Below, in pieces: positions 9,269-18,275 of a stretch of DNA of 64,000 nucleotides. The notes below the pieces were generated by a model. It was not told the DNA's origin and made no database searches. It saw only the letters and a list, made by a program, of their open reading frames with translations. Positions within the stretch are counted from its first letter, which is position 1, and each line of letters begins with the position of its first letter. Both the position numbers and the translations under genes were made by a program. The stretch is from JADKCZ01 sp963786945 (GTDB taxonomy: Bacteria > Myxococcota > Myxococcia > Myxococcales > Anaeromyxobacteraceae): positions 744,001 to 808,000 of the forward strand of contig CAWBAO010000003.1 of the NCBI GenBank assembly GCA_963786945.1, in the 5' to 3' direction.

Positions 9269-10594
9269 TCAGGGGGTGGTGCCGGCCGCCGGCTGGCGCG
9301 GCGTGGACGGGGCCCGGACGACGCGCACCCGCGTCACCCGGCGCGGATCGGCCTCGCTCACCGTGTAGATCCAGCCGTGCCAGAAGAAGCGGTCGCCGCG
9401 GGCCGGGATGGCGCCGGCCAGCGAGTTGAGGAAGCCGGCCACCGTCTCCACGCCGCCGTCCTCCGGCACGCGGGCGCCGGTGGCGCGGTTGAACTCGGTG
9501 ATCGAGGTGGTCCCCAGCACGGTGAAGCTGCCGTCGGCGTGCGGCTCCACCGCCCGCCCGCCGTCCTCCTCCTCGAACTCGTCGCGGATCTCGCCGACGA
9601 TCTCCTCCAGCACGTCCTCGATGGTGCAGAGCCCCATGACGCCGCCGAACTCGTCCACCACCAGCGCCATGTGGAGCCGCCGGCGCTGCATCTCGCGCAG
9701 CAGCTGCTCCACCGGCTTCGACCAGGGCACGAAGTGGGCCGGCCGGAGCAGGTCGCGCAGCACGATCAGGTCGGGGTGGGCCAGCATGGGCACGAGGTCG
9801 CGGGCGTGGAGCACGCCCACGATCTGGTCGAGGTGCCCCTGGTAGACGGGCATCCGCGAGTGGCCCTCCTCGGCCAGCCGCCGGATGATCTCGGCCACCG
9901 GCGTGTCGAGCTCGAGGGCCTCCACGGCGGCGCGCGGCACCATCACGTCGCGGGCCACCTTGTCGCGGAACTCGAAGACCGCGTGGATCAGCTCGCTGGT
10001 GGAGGCCCCCTGCCCGTGGGCGCGGGCGTACTCGGCGAGGGCCCGCTCCATCTCGGCCAGCGGCGGGCGCGGCAGCGTGAAGCGGGCCCGCCCGCCGGAG
10101 AGTGCGGCCACCAGCCGGCCCAGCGGCCGCAGCCCGACCCGCAGGCCCCGGGCCGGCACCGCCAGCGCCAGCGCCACCGCCTCGCCGTGGGCGGCGCCCA
10201 GGCCCCGTCCCACCGCCGAGAGCAGCAGCGAGGCCAGCCCGGTGATGAGGACCAGCAGGAGCGCCGCCACGAAGGGCGAGCGGTCGGGGAAGACCAGGGC
10301 GCCGGCGGTGGCCGAGAGCAGGCCGGCCAGGATCACCGTGGCCGTCTCCACCACCCGGACCACGGCCCCGGTCCCCTCCGGGTCCTGGGCCAGCGCCGCC
10401 ACGCTCCGGGCCCGCCGCCGCGCCTCCGGCGCCGCACCCAGCTCGAGCGCGCGCGGCTGCCCCAGCGCCACCAGCGCCGCCTCCAGCGCGGCGGCCAGCG
10501 CCCGCAGCAGCAGCAGGGCGCCCACCGCCACCAACGCCTCGAGTGCCAGGCCGACCGAGTCGTCCACCGAGAGGCTGCCTCCCGGGGCCAGCAT
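9269..10594 (-). CDS. CNNM/CorC (HlyC) family membrane protein with CBS pair
   Basis: A 441-residue protein. The N-terminal half holds three or four hydrophobic helices (about residues 12-160) in the DUF21 position, although this region is diverged. Then come RDKVARDVMVPR and a CBS-domain pair (VVDEFGGVMGLCTIEDVLEEIVGEI at its end), followed by a CorC_HlyC transporter-associated domain. This is the architecture of magnesium/cobalt efflux-type proteins, so a divalent-cation transport or regulatory role is likely. The start is ATG at 10594 with GGAGG 5 bp upstream; the open frame continues far beyond but has no comparable start. It is divergent from the hydrolase at 10694. Confidence 0.82.
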   Translation of the reverse strand: MLAPGGSLSVDDSVGLALEALVAVGALLLLRALAAALEAALVALGQPRALELGAAPEARRRARSVAALAQDPEGTGAVVRVVETATVILAGLLSATAGALVFPDRSPFVAALLLVLITGLASLLLSAVGRGLGAAHGEAVALALAVPARGLRVGLRPLGRLVAALSGGRARFTLPRPPLAEMERALAEYARAHGQGASTSELIHAVFEFRDKVARDVMVPRAAVEALELDTPVAEIIRRLAEEGHSRMPVYQGHLDQIVGVLHARDLVPMLAHPDLIVLRDLLRPAHFVPWSKPVEQLLREMQRRRLHMALVVDEFGGVMGLCTIEDVLEEIVGEIRDEFEEEDGGRAVEPHADGSFTVLGTTSITEFNRATGARVPEDGGVETVAGFLNSLAGAIPARGDRFFWHGWIYTVSEADPRRVTRVRVVRAPSTPRQPAAGTTP

Positions 10595-10693
10595 AGCGCC
10601 TCCGGGGACGACCACGGGCACGGCGGTGGCCCTGGCCGGCGGCCGGGCCGCGCGGCCACGCCTTGCGGGGGCGTCGGGGTTGGGGGCATATCC

Positions 10694-11356
10694 ATGGCCA
10701 TGGCGGCGATCGACCTCGAAGGTCCGGGCGGGAGGCTCGAGGCGCTGCTCGAGGAGGTGGCCCGCCCCCGCTTCGCGGCGCTGGTGTGCCACCCCCACCC
10801 GCTCATGGGCGGCACCATGCACACCCACGCCGTCCACCGCATCGCCAGGGCGCTCCGCCTGGCCGGTGGCCACTCGCTCCGCTTCAACTTCCGTGGGGTC
10901 GGGCTGAGCGCGGGGACCTATGACCGGGGGCGGGGCGAGGCCGACGATGCCGCGGCCGCCCTCGCCTTCCTGGCCGGCCGCTACCCGGGGCTGCCGCGGC
11001 TCTGCTGCGGCTTCTCCTTCGGCGCCTTCGCGGCGCTGGCCGCCGGGCCGCGGGACCCGGGGGTGCGCGGGCTGCTGCTGGCCGGGCTGGCGCTCACGCC
11101 GGTCGCCGACCTGCCGCGCGATCTCGCGCCCCTGCGGACCCTGCCGCTCCCGGTGGCCGTGGTCCAGGCCGCGCGCGACCAGTTCGGGTCGCCGGACCAG
11201 GTCCGCGCCGCGCTGGAGGGGTCGGCCGGCCCGCGCCGCGTGGCCGAGGTGAGGCGCGCCACCCACCTCTTCACCGAGGCGCTCGACGACCTGCAGCTGG
11301 AGGCGGAGGCGGCCGCGGGCTGGCTGCTCGACGCCGGCGCGGCGCGAACCGCCTGA
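10694..11356 (+). CDS. Alpha/beta hydrolase
   Basis: A 220-residue serine hydrolase-fold protein. It carries the CHPHPLMGGTMHTHAV oxyanion region, RFNFRGVGLSAG, and a nucleophile elbow GFSFGAF, and it resembles the short alpha/beta hydrolases annotated as dienelactone-hydrolase-like or 'alpha/beta hydrolase' of the YfbK/COG2945 type. The late Asp (VVQAARDQFG) and His (RRATHLF) are in the right places to complete a triad. The start is ATG at 10694 or, six bases on, 10700. The substrate is unknown. It converges on the response-regulator gene with only 14 bp between stops. Confidence 0.82.
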   Translation: MAMAAIDLEGPGGRLEALLEEVARPRFAALVCHPHPLMGGTMHTHAVHRIARALRLAGGHSLRFNFRGVGLSAGTYDRGRGEADDAAAALAFLAGRYPGLPRLCCGFSFGAFAALAAGPRDPGVRGLLLAGLALTPVADLPRDLAPLRTLPLPVAVVQAARDQFGSPDQVRAALEGSAGPRRVAEVRRATHLFTEALDDLQLEAEAAAGWLLDAGAARTA

Positions 11357-11370
11357 GCCGGCCGGCGCGC

Positions 11371-11745
11371 TCAGTGGTGGACGTCGATGCGCGGCGCCGG
11401 GACGCCGGCGAAGCGACGGACCTGGGCCAGCAGGTCGTCGAGCCGGAAGGGCTTGGCCAGGACCGCGGACGCGGCGATGTCGGGATCGTGGCCCAGCGCC
11501 GTCACCACCACCACCGGGATCGTGGAGATCAGCGGATCCTGCTGCTGCGCGCTGCGGAACTCCCAGCCGCTCATCCCGGGCATCATCAGGTCGAGCAGGA
11601 TCAGCGTGGGCCGGAAGCTCCGGCACAGGGCCAGCCCCTCCCGCCCTTCGCGGGCCGTGGCGACCTCGTACCCGGCGAACTCGAGCGCCTCGCCGACGAC
11701 CTCCCGGATGTCTGAGTCATCGTCGATGACGAGGATGCGAGTCAC
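11371..11745 (-). CDS. Single-domain response regulator (CheY-like receiver)
   Basis: The product is 124 residues from GTG 11745, which gives the canonical VTRILVIDDDSDIRE opening; an upstream GTG at 11781 would add 12 residues. The phospho-acceptor Asp sits in LILLDLMMPG (about residue 52), the acidic pair is in IDDD, the switch Thr is in VVVTAL and the Lys is in VLAKPF. There is no output domain, so it must act by protein-protein contact in a phosphorelay. No histidine kinase lies nearby. The gap from the tldE stop (11815) is short and both run on the minus strand, so co-transcription downstream of tldDE is possible. Confidence 0.88.
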   Translation of the reverse strand: MTRILVIDDDSDIREVVGEALEFAGYEVATAREGREGLALCRSFRPTLILLDLMMPGMSGWEFRSAQQQDPLISTIPVVVVTALGHDPDIAASAVLAKPFRLDDLLAQVRRFAGVPAPRIDVHH

Positions 11746-11814
11746 GCGCAATTCATACGGGAAGGAGCGCGGCCTCGCCACGCCCCGGCCGGGCGGCGAC
11801 GGGGCGTCCGGGCG

Positions 11815-13138
11815 CTAGCAACCGCCCGAGAAGTGGACCCCTTCGAACACCAGCGTCGGCGTCCGCAGCGTCGAATATGGGTACGGGTCGTCGCCGACCG
11901 CCACCAGCCGGTGCCAGAGCTCGCGGTGGTTGCCGGAGACGTTCATCTCCGCCACCGGCTCGGCCAGCTGCCCGTGGCGGATCGCGGAAGCCCCGGACCC
12001 CGACCGAGAAGTCGCCGGTGGTGCCGTTGGAGTTGCCGCCCAGGAAGCCCGACACCAGCACCCCCTCGCCCACCTCGGCCAGCAGCGCCTCCCGGGAGCG
12101 GGTCCCGCAGCGCCAGACCAGGTTGGAGGGCCGGCCGGTGGTGGGCGGCAGCCCCAGCTTCCGGCCGTAGTAGGTGTCGAGGTACCAGCTGGCCAGCACG
12201 CCCCGCTCCACCACCGGGCGCGGCCTCGCCGCCAGCCCCTCGCCGTCGAAGAGGCGCGAGCCGAAGCCACGCGGGATCAGCGGGTCGTCGCGCAGGTCGA
12301 GCAGCGGGCCGCCGATGGGCTCGCCCATGCGCCCCTCGAGGAAGGAGCGGCGCTGCTGCAGCGCCGCGCCGTGGAGCGGCCCGAGCAGCTGCCCGACCAG
12401 CTTCCCGGCCACCCGCGCCTCCACCACCATGGGGAGCACCCCCGACTCGCCGCGGGTGGCGCCGAGGCGGGAGAGGGCCCGCTCCGCGGCGCGGCGGCCC
12501 ACCGCCTCGGCCGGCTCGAGCGCGGCGAGGAAGCGGCTGCCGCTGGCGGCCGAGGCCTCGGGACGGCGGCCGTCCGGATCGCGCACCGTCACGTCGGCGG
12601 AGAGCCAGAAGTCGGTGCCTCGCTTCACCCCCTCGAGGCCGTTGCTGGCGTACGAGGCCGCCTCGCTGACCCCGTCCGAGACCCCCGTGGAGACCGACTG
12701 GATCCGCTCGCCGCCGGGCACGGCACGGGCCGCGTCCTCCAGCGCCTCGGCCAGCCGCCGTCGCGTGGTGGCGTCGAGGTCGGCCTGCGCCGGGTCCTCC
12801 AGCTCGAGATCCAGCTCGGCGCGCCCCCGGTAGAGCTCCGGCTCCGGGAGCCGCCGGTGCGGGTCGGGGGCGAGCGCGCGCGCCAGGGCCACCGCCTCGC
12901 GGACGAAGGCGTCGAGCGCCTCGGGGCGCAGGTCGCTGGTGGAGACGGCGGCGTAGCGGCCGCCGACATAGAGCTCCAGCCCGAGCCCGCGCGTGGTGGC
13001 CTCGGAGATCCGCTCCAGCCTCCCGTCCCGCCAGGACACCTCGACGTGGCGGGCGCGGAAGGCCCCGGTGGCCGCCTCGTCGGCGCCGTGGCGCCGGGCC
13101 AGCAGCGCCGCGTCCCGCGCGATCTCCAGCAGGGTCAC
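11815..13138 (-). CDS. tldE: TldE/PmbA-like metalloprotease-partner protein, frameshifted
   Basis: Partner of TldD in a heterodimeric protease that unwinds and cleaves unfolded peptides. The GTG start at 13138 overlaps the tldD stop (GTGA). The first frame runs through GLGLELYVGGRYAAVST and LGGNSNGTTGDFSVGVRGF, then fails. The family C-terminus (IRHGQLAEPVAEMNVSGN to RTPTLVFEGVHFSGGC) continues in another frame. Deleting one C from TTCCGCGATC (about 11986 on the plus strand) gives GF-AIRHG and a full-length protein of about 440 residues. TldE normally lacks the zinc motif, as here. The lesion is either a sequence error or recent inactivation. Confidence 0.83.
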
Positions 13139-14550
13139 GCGCCCCTCCCGCCCACGGTCAGGCTGGCGACGCGCACCGTGGGGAGCCCCTGGGACACCGG
13201 CACGCTCTGGCCGTCCTTGCCGCAGGTCCAGCCGCCCTCGTCGATCTCCAGGTCGTCGCCCACCATGTCCACCTGCTCCAGGGCCCTGGGCCCGTTGCCG
13301 ATCACGTTCACGTCCTTGACCGGGCGGGTCAGCCTGCCGTCCTCGATGAGGAAGCCGTTCTTCACGTAGAAGGTGAAGTCGCCGCCGCCGATGTGCACCT
13401 GCCCGTTGGAGAAGTTCTGGCAGTAGAGGCCGCGCTTCACGCTGCCGATGATCTCCGACGGATGGTGCGGCCCGGGCAGCATGTAGGTGGCGCGCATGCG
13501 CGGCAGCGGCGGGTGGCGGTAGTCCTGGCGGCGCCCGTTGCCGGTGGGGGCGACGCCGTAGTGGCGCGCCGAGATGGCGTCGTGCAGGTAGGAGACCAGC
13601 ACGCCGCCCTCCACCAGCACGGTGCGGCCGGCCGCGTTCCCCTCGTCGTCGAAGTTGATGGCGCCGCGGGCGCCGGGCAGGGTGGCGTCGTCGACGATGT
13701 TCACGAAGGGCCTGGCGATGGGCTTGCCCAGCTTGTCGGCGTAGATGCTGGTCCCCTTCCGGTTGAAGTCGGCCTCCATGCCGTGGCCGATGGCCTCGTG
13801 GAGCAGGATGCCGGAGGAGCCGGCCGCCAGCACCACCGGCATGTCGCCGGCCGGCGCCGGCCCGGCCTCGAAGAGGACGGTGGTCCGGTCGACGGCCTGG
13901 CGAACCAGCCGGTCGAGCCGATCCGGCGTGTAGAACTCGAAGCCGGCCCGGCCGGCCACGTTGTAGCCGTTCTGCTCGCGCCGGCCACCCTGCTCCGCCA
14001 TCACCGAGAGCGAGAGGATGGTCATGGGCTGGCGGTCCTCGGCCAGCCGGCCCGTCGAGTCGGCCACCAGGATGGTGGTGCTCTCGCTGCGCAGGTGGAG
14101 GTTGACCTTCCTGATGCGCGGATCGGCGGCGAAGGCCCGCTGGTTGAGCCCCGCCAGCAGGGGCCGGCGCTCCTCGGGCGTCACCAGCTCCCAGGCCCGG
14201 CGCAGCGGGTAGCGGTCAGGGCGCGCGGTGCCGACGTGGAGCGCGGTGGGGCCGGCGCGGGCCGGGCCGTCGGCGATGGCGGCGGCGGTGCGGGCGCACT
14301 CGAGCAGCGCCGCCGGCGTCAGGTCCTCGGTGTAGCCGTAGCCGGTCTGGTCGCCGCGCACCACCCGCAGGCCGGCGCCGAGCGAGACACCGGCGTGGGC
14401 GCGGTTGACCTCGCCGTCCTCCAGCCCCAGGTCGGAGGTGACGGCGTGCTCGAGGAAGAGGTCGGCGAAGTCGCCGCCTCGGGACAGGGCGGCGGCCAGC
14501 GCCTCGCGGATCATCCGCTCGGTCACGCCGAAGCGCTCGAAGGAGGTCAT
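13135..14550 (-). CDS. tldD: TldD zinc metalloprotease subunit
   Basis: A 471-residue catalytic subunit of the TldD/TldE protease. The zinc signature HEAIGHGMEADF (HExxxH) is present, with the downstream Cys in GLYCQNFSNGQVHIGGGDFTF and GGWTCGKDGQ as in the family. The start is ATG at 14550 with AAAGGGG upstream; the open frame beyond it lacks similarity. It overlaps tldE by 4 bp, so the two are translationally coupled. Family roles include peptide-cofactor and microcin processing and CcdA degradation. Which substrate applies here is not visible, since no peptide precursor gene is adjacent. Confidence 0.92.
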   Translation of the reverse strand: MTSFERFGVTERMIREALAAALSRGGDFADLFLEHAVTSDLGLEDGEVNRAHAGVSLGAGLRVVRGDQTGYGYTEDLTPAALLECARTAAAIADGPARAGPTALHVGTARPDRYPLRRAWELVTPEERRPLLAGLNQRAFAADPRIRKVNLHLRSESTTILVADSTGRLAEDRQPMTILSLSVMAEQGGRREQNGYNVAGRAGFEFYTPDRLDRLVRQAVDRTTVLFEAGPAPAGDMPVVLAAGSSGILLHEAIGHGMEADFNRKGTSIYADKLGKPIARPFVNIVDDATLPGARGAINFDDEGNAAGRTVLVEGGVLVSYLHDAISARHYGVAPTGNGRRQDYRHPPLPRMRATYMLPGPHHPSEIIGSVKRGLYCQNFSNGQVHIGGGDFTFYVKNGFLIEDGRLTRPVKDVNVIGNGPRALEQVDMVGDDLEIDEGGWTCGKDGQSVPVSQGLPTVRVASLTVGGRGA

Positions 14551-14605
14551 GCCCCTTTCATAAGGGGTGTCGGCGCCGGACGCGAGAAGTGCTAACCATC
14601 GTTCC

Positions 14606-15397
14606 ATGCCCACCGCCCCCCTGAACGGGACCGAACTCCACTGGCGGGACGCCGGCCGCGGGAACCGCGCCGTCGTCCTGCTCCACGCCTTCCCCCTCCA
14701 CTCCGGCATGTGGAGCCGGCAGATCGAGGCGCTGGCCCCCACCCACCGGGTGGTGGCCCCCGACTACCGGGGCCTGGGGGGCACCGGCGGCTCCCCGGAG
14801 CCCTCCACCATGGCCCTGCTGGCCGGCGACGTGCGCGCCCTGCTGGCCCACCTGCGCATCGAGCGGGCAGCGGTGGTCGGCCTCTCCATGGGAGGCTACC
14901 TGTCCCTCGAGCTCTGGCGTCAGGCCCCGGGCCTCTTCACCGGCCTGGCGCTCTGCGACACCAAGGCCGGGGCCGACACGCCCGAGGGGGCGGCCGGGCG
15001 CGAGACCTTCGCGAGGAGCGCGCTGACCCAGGGGCTCCACTGGGTCGCCGACCAGATGGTCCCCAAGCTCCTCAAGCCCTCGCCCGACCCGGCCGCGGTG
15101 GCCGAGGTGCGGCGGCTCATCGGGGACGGCACGCCGGTGGGCGTGGCCGAGGCGCAGCGGGGCATGGCGCGCCGCCCCGACTCGGGCCCGACGCTGGCCA
15201 CCATCACCTGCCCGACGCTGGTGGTGGTGGGCGACGAGGACGGGCTGACGCCTCCCGCCGAGGCCGAGCGGCTGGTGGCCGGCATCCGTGGCGCCCGGCT
15301 GGCGCGGATCCCGGGGGCCGGCCACCTGCCCAACATCGAGCAGCCGGCCGCCTTCAACGAGGCGCTGGCGGGCTTCCTGGCCGGGCTGCCGGCGTGA
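14606..15397 (+). CDS. Alpha/beta hydrolase (3-oxoadipate enol-lactonase-like)
   Basis: A 263-residue hydrolase with VVLLHAFPLHSGMW (oxyanion hole), APDYRGLGGTGG, the nucleophile elbow GLSMGGY, the acid DEDGLTPP and the His in GAGHLPNIEQP. The arrangement is closest to 3-oxoadipate enol-lactonase/haloalkane-dehalogenase-like esterases, but no other catechol-pathway gene is present, so a general ester or lactone substrate is safer. The start is ATG at 14606; an upstream in-frame ATG at 14567 lies within the divergent tldD promoter gap. The next gene begins within its stop codon (GTGA). Confidence 0.85.
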   Translation: MPTAPLNGTELHWRDAGRGNRAVVLLHAFPLHSGMWSRQIEALAPTHRVVAPDYRGLGGTGGSPEPSTMALLAGDVRALLAHLRIERAAVVGLSMGGYLSLELWRQAPGLFTGLALCDTKAGADTPEGAAGRETFARSALTQGLHWVADQMVPKLLKPSPDPAAVAEVRRLIGDGTPVGVAEAQRGMARRPDSGPTLATITCPTLVVVGDEDGLTPPAEAERLVAGIRGARLARIPGAGHLPNIEQPAAFNEALAGFLAGLPA

Positions 15398-16188
15398 GCC
15401 GTCGCCGGCCCAGGGCGCGGACCGGCGCCGCCGCGGGCCTGCCGCCCATCTACGAGGGGCCGGAGGTGCTGACCGCCCTGCTGGCGCGCGCCGGCGCCAC
15501 CCTCGCCGCCGAGGAGGTGGCGGCTCGCTTCTCGGCGGCGCAGGCCGCCGGCGAGCCGCGCGCCGCGGTCATCCCCGCGCTCTTCGAGGCCGAGCCGCGC
15601 TTCGGCTCGCCCGACGAGGCGCGGCGGCTCTACGGGAACCTCTTCGGGCTCTGGGAGCGGCTGGCCTCGGGGCGGGGCCCGCACGACGACGCGCCCGAGG
15701 TGGTGGCCGAGCCGCCGCCCCTGCCACCGCTCCCGCCGCGCGGCGAGGTGGAGGGGTCCGAGCTGCCTCCGGCGCTGGTGGAGACGGCGTGGCGCTGGCT
15801 GGCGGCGGCGCCGCCGCGCGAGGTGGCCCGGCTGCACGACCGCTTCACCAACGTCCAGCCCGACCTGGCGGCCTGGCTCGACGCCGTGGAGCTGCCGGAG
15901 AGCGGCCTGCTGGCCGCCACCGACCTCTGCTTCGAGGGCTGGGCCATGCTCGATCTCGCCTTCGGCGACCGGCTCGACGCCGTGGCGTGGCGCGCCCTGC
16001 GGGAGCTGGCCACCGAGCCGCCGGCGCTGGAGACGACGCAGCCGGCCTTCGCCGGCTACGCCGCGGAGCAGCTGGACCTGCTGGAAGGCGAGGACCCGGC
16101 CTTCACGGCCGAGGCGCGCGCCCAGGTGGAGCGGGTGGTGTCGGCGGCGGTGGCCGCCCTCACCGGCGGGCTGCGCCAGCCGTCATGA
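15394..16188 (+). CDS. Hypothetical protein coupled to hydrolase gene
   Basis: I do not recognise this 264-residue protein. The GTG start at 15394 overlaps the stop of the hydrolase gene, so the two are translationally coupled. After a basic N-terminus there is a largely helical, acidic Ala/Leu/Glu-rich protein, with a Pro-rich linker (about residues 105-125). The C-terminal half contains RFTNVQPDLAAWLDAVELP and ATDLCFEGWAMLDLAFGDR. It has no signal peptide, membrane helix or recognisable catalytic motif. The frame has the strong third-position GC bias expected of a real gene here. The link to the hydrolase suggests a shared process, not identified. Confidence 0.7.
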   Translation: MSRRRPRARTGAAAGLPPIYEGPEVLTALLARAGATLAAEEVAARFSAAQAAGEPRAAVIPALFEAEPRFGSPDEARRLYGNLFGLWERLASGRGPHDDAPEVVAEPPPLPPLPPRGEVEGSELPPALVETAWRWLAAAPPREVARLHDRFTNVQPDLAAWLDAVELPESGLLAATDLCFEGWAMLDLAFGDRLDAVAWRALRELATEPPALETTQPAFAGYAAEQLDLLEGEDPAFTAEARAQVERVVSAAVAALTGGLRQPS

Positions 16189-16247
16189 GCGGGGCGAGGG
16201 GCGCAGGTCGCGGTGCGTGGCCCGCCGATGGCGATATGGTAGCGGGC

Positions 16248-17480
16248 ATGCCCTCGTCCACCCGGCCCCACGGCGCCCTCGCCTTCCTGCTGGTCGCGGC
16301 CTGCTCCTCCAGCCCGCCTCCAGCCACGCCCTCCAGGCTCCCCGACGAGGGGGACGCCCGGATCCTCCAGCGCGTCCTGGACGGAACGCTGGCCCCGCCC
16401 GACGGCCTGCAGCAGGTGGCCATGTCCGGCGGCTGGCCCATCAAGACCAGCCAGGGCTACCTCTTCGCCCTCCTCGACGCCGGGTATGGCCCCTACGAGC
16501 TGTCGAGCCCGAACGGCGCCTTCCCCACCACCCGGCTGCGCAGCGAGGCCGGGGTGGCCTGGGGGCTGGTGCCGGTGACCTCGCCCGGAGGGGCTCGCTA
16601 CCGGTTCGCCACGGGCTTCGGCGACGCCTTCGCGGACCCCATGTCCCGCCGCTTCCTCTACGACTCGACCGAGGTGGGACTGGTGGAGGCGAACGGCGCG
16701 CACCTGGAGCGCTGGACCGCGGTGGCGGGCCCCGACCCCCGCATCGCCCCGAGGACCGTGCGCGTCTGGGTGCCGGCCGCCGCGCCCACCCATGTCCTCT
16801 ACGCTCACGACGGCCAGAACCTCTTCAACCCGGCGGCGCCCTGGGGCGGCTGGCGTCCCGACCTGGCCGCGGCCGACACCACGCTCATCGTCGGCATCGA
16901 CAACACCGCGTCGCGGATCGACGAGTACACCCACGTGACCGACCGGGTCCCCGCCCAGGGGGGCCTGGCCGACGCCTACGCGGACTACCTGGAGCTGGTG
17001 GTTCGCCCGCTCATCGAGGCGCGCTACGGGGTGCCGGCCCGGACCGGCCTGATGGGCTCCTCGCTGGGCGGCCTGGTCACGCTCTACATGAACCTGCGCT
17101 TCCCGGGCCGGTACGACTTCGTGGCCAGCCTCTCGGGCACCGTCGGATGGGGATCGCTGGATCCGCTCACCCACCACCCGACCGTCATCGAGCTGTACCG
17201 GGGGCTCACCGCCTGCCCGGCCGGCGTGCTCTACCTCGACAGCGGCGGCGGCCCCGGCACCACCGGCTGCGTCGACTCGGACGGCGACGGGATCCTCGAC
17301 GACGGGAACGGCGACGACAACTACTGCGAGAACCTCCAGCTGCGCGACGTCCTGGCCGGGCTGGGCTGCACCACCAGCCTGCACTACGCCTGGGAGCAGG
17401 GCGCCTCCCACGACGAGGCGGCCTGGAAGTACCGCGTCAACCGCGCCGGAGGCGTCCTCGACCTCTTCGAGGCGCTGTAG
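16248..17480 (+). CDS. Secreted lipoprotein esterase (Esterase-D/IroE-like fold)
   Basis: A 410-residue putative lipoprotein: a short N-terminus, the hydrophobic stretch GALAFLLVAAC, and a lipobox-like VAAC. The hydrolase domain starts around residue 165 with VRVWVPAAAPTHVLYAHDGQ. The nucleophile elbow is GLMGSSLGGLVTLY, and the C-terminal WEQGASHDEAAWKYR supplies the His, as in the putative-esterase family (ferric-enterobactin esterase-like). A DSDGDGILDDGNGDDN loop looks like a calcium-binding insert. The start could also be ATG 16236, twelve bases earlier. The substrate is unknown; cell-envelope location is predicted. Confidence 0.8.
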   Translation: MPSSTRPHGALAFLLVAACSSSPPPATPSRLPDEGDARILQRVLDGTLAPPDGLQQVAMSGGWPIKTSQGYLFALLDAGYGPYELSSPNGAFPTTRLRSEAGVAWGLVPVTSPGGARYRFATGFGDAFADPMSRRFLYDSTEVGLVEANGAHLERWTAVAGPDPRIAPRTVRVWVPAAAPTHVLYAHDGQNLFNPAAPWGGWRPDLAAADTTLIVGIDNTASRIDEYTHVTDRVPAQGGLADAYADYLELVVRPLIEARYGVPARTGLMGSSLGGLVTLYMNLRFPGRYDFVASLSGTVGWGSLDPLTHHPTVIELYRGLTACPAGVLYLDSGGGPGTTGCVDSDGDGILDDGNGDDNYCENLQLRDVLAGLGCTTSLHYAWEQGASHDEAAWKYRVNRAGGVLDLFEAL

Positions 17481-17486
17481 CGGGCG

Positions 17487-18233
17487 TCACGCCACGAGCT
17501 GCCGGTGCCCGCCTGGATGTGAACGGCGTCCCAGGTCCAGGGAGGGGACGCCGGGGCACCGTTCCCTGTGACGAGACCTAGTCGGTTCGTCGTCCCAGTC
17601 ACCCTCCGGGAAGTTCATCCCGACGGCACCGGGGCCCATGCCCATGCAGCCGGGGCCCATGCCGGGGCCGCAGGGGCCGGGACCGCGCGGGCCGGGGCCC
17701 ATGCCACGGCCCATGCCGGGACCGCGACCACCCGGCCGCATCTCCTGCATCATCCGCTGGTGGAACTTGGCGAGGAAGAGGACGGCGCGGGCCCGCTTCT
17801 CGGCCGGGAGGTCCTTGGTGACCGTGGTCACCACCTCGCGGTCGACCGCCTGCATCTGGGCGCGGGCGTCGAGCAGGCGGGTGATGGCGGCGTCGACGTC
17901 GGCGGCCGGGACCTTCTCCCCCTGCGCGGAGCGGCGGAGCACCTGCACCGAGTCGCGCATCTGCTGCGCGGCGGCCATCCGGCGCGGCGTGAACTTCTCG
18001 ATCTGGCCGCGGACCTTGAGGGCGGCCGCGTCGTCGAGCTGGAGCGTCTCGGCCAGGCCCAGCGTGAGGGCGAGCTGCATGCGGCGGTGCATCTTCTCCA
18101 TCCTGGCGGGGTCCATCGGTCCGGGCGCCCCGGGCTGTGCGGCAGGGGCGGCGGGCCGGGCCGCCGGGGGCGGAGAGGCCTGGGCGCTGGCGAGCAGCGG
18201 GGCCAGGGCGAGCAACAGGGCGATCTTCTTCAT
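17487..18233 (-). CDS. Spy/CpxP-like periplasmic protein with Met/Gly/Pro-rich tail
   Basis: A 248-residue exported protein with signal peptide MKKIALLLALAPLLASAQA. A helical core (about residues 45-160) resembles Spy/CpxP/zinc-resistance-associated proteins (LTxxQ-like). The tail is a Gly-Pro-Met repeat (MRPGGRGPGMGRGMGPG, then CGPGMGPGCMGMGPG) with two Cys. Such tails can bind copper or silver; that is inference. The ATG at 18233 is chosen because the signal peptide starts there. It follows the sigma and anti-sigma genes on the same strand, so the three resemble an envelope or metal-stress sensing system of the Cnr/Zra type. Confidence 0.75.
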   Translation of the reverse strand: MKKIALLLALAPLLASAQASPPPAARPAAPAAQPGAPGPMDPARMEKMHRRMQLALTLGLAETLQLDDAAALKVRGQIEKFTPRRMAAAQQMRDSVQVLRRSAQGEKVPAADVDAAITRLLDARAQMQAVDREVVTTVTKDLPAEKRARAVLFLAKFHQRMMQEMRPGGRGPGMGRGMGPGPRGPGPCGPGMGPGCMGMGPGAVGMNFPEGDWDDEPTRSRHRERCPGVPSLDLGRRSHPGGHRQLVA

Positions 18234-18275
18234 GGGGGTTGATCCTTTCGATGCGGGGCACTTCACTCGACGTCT

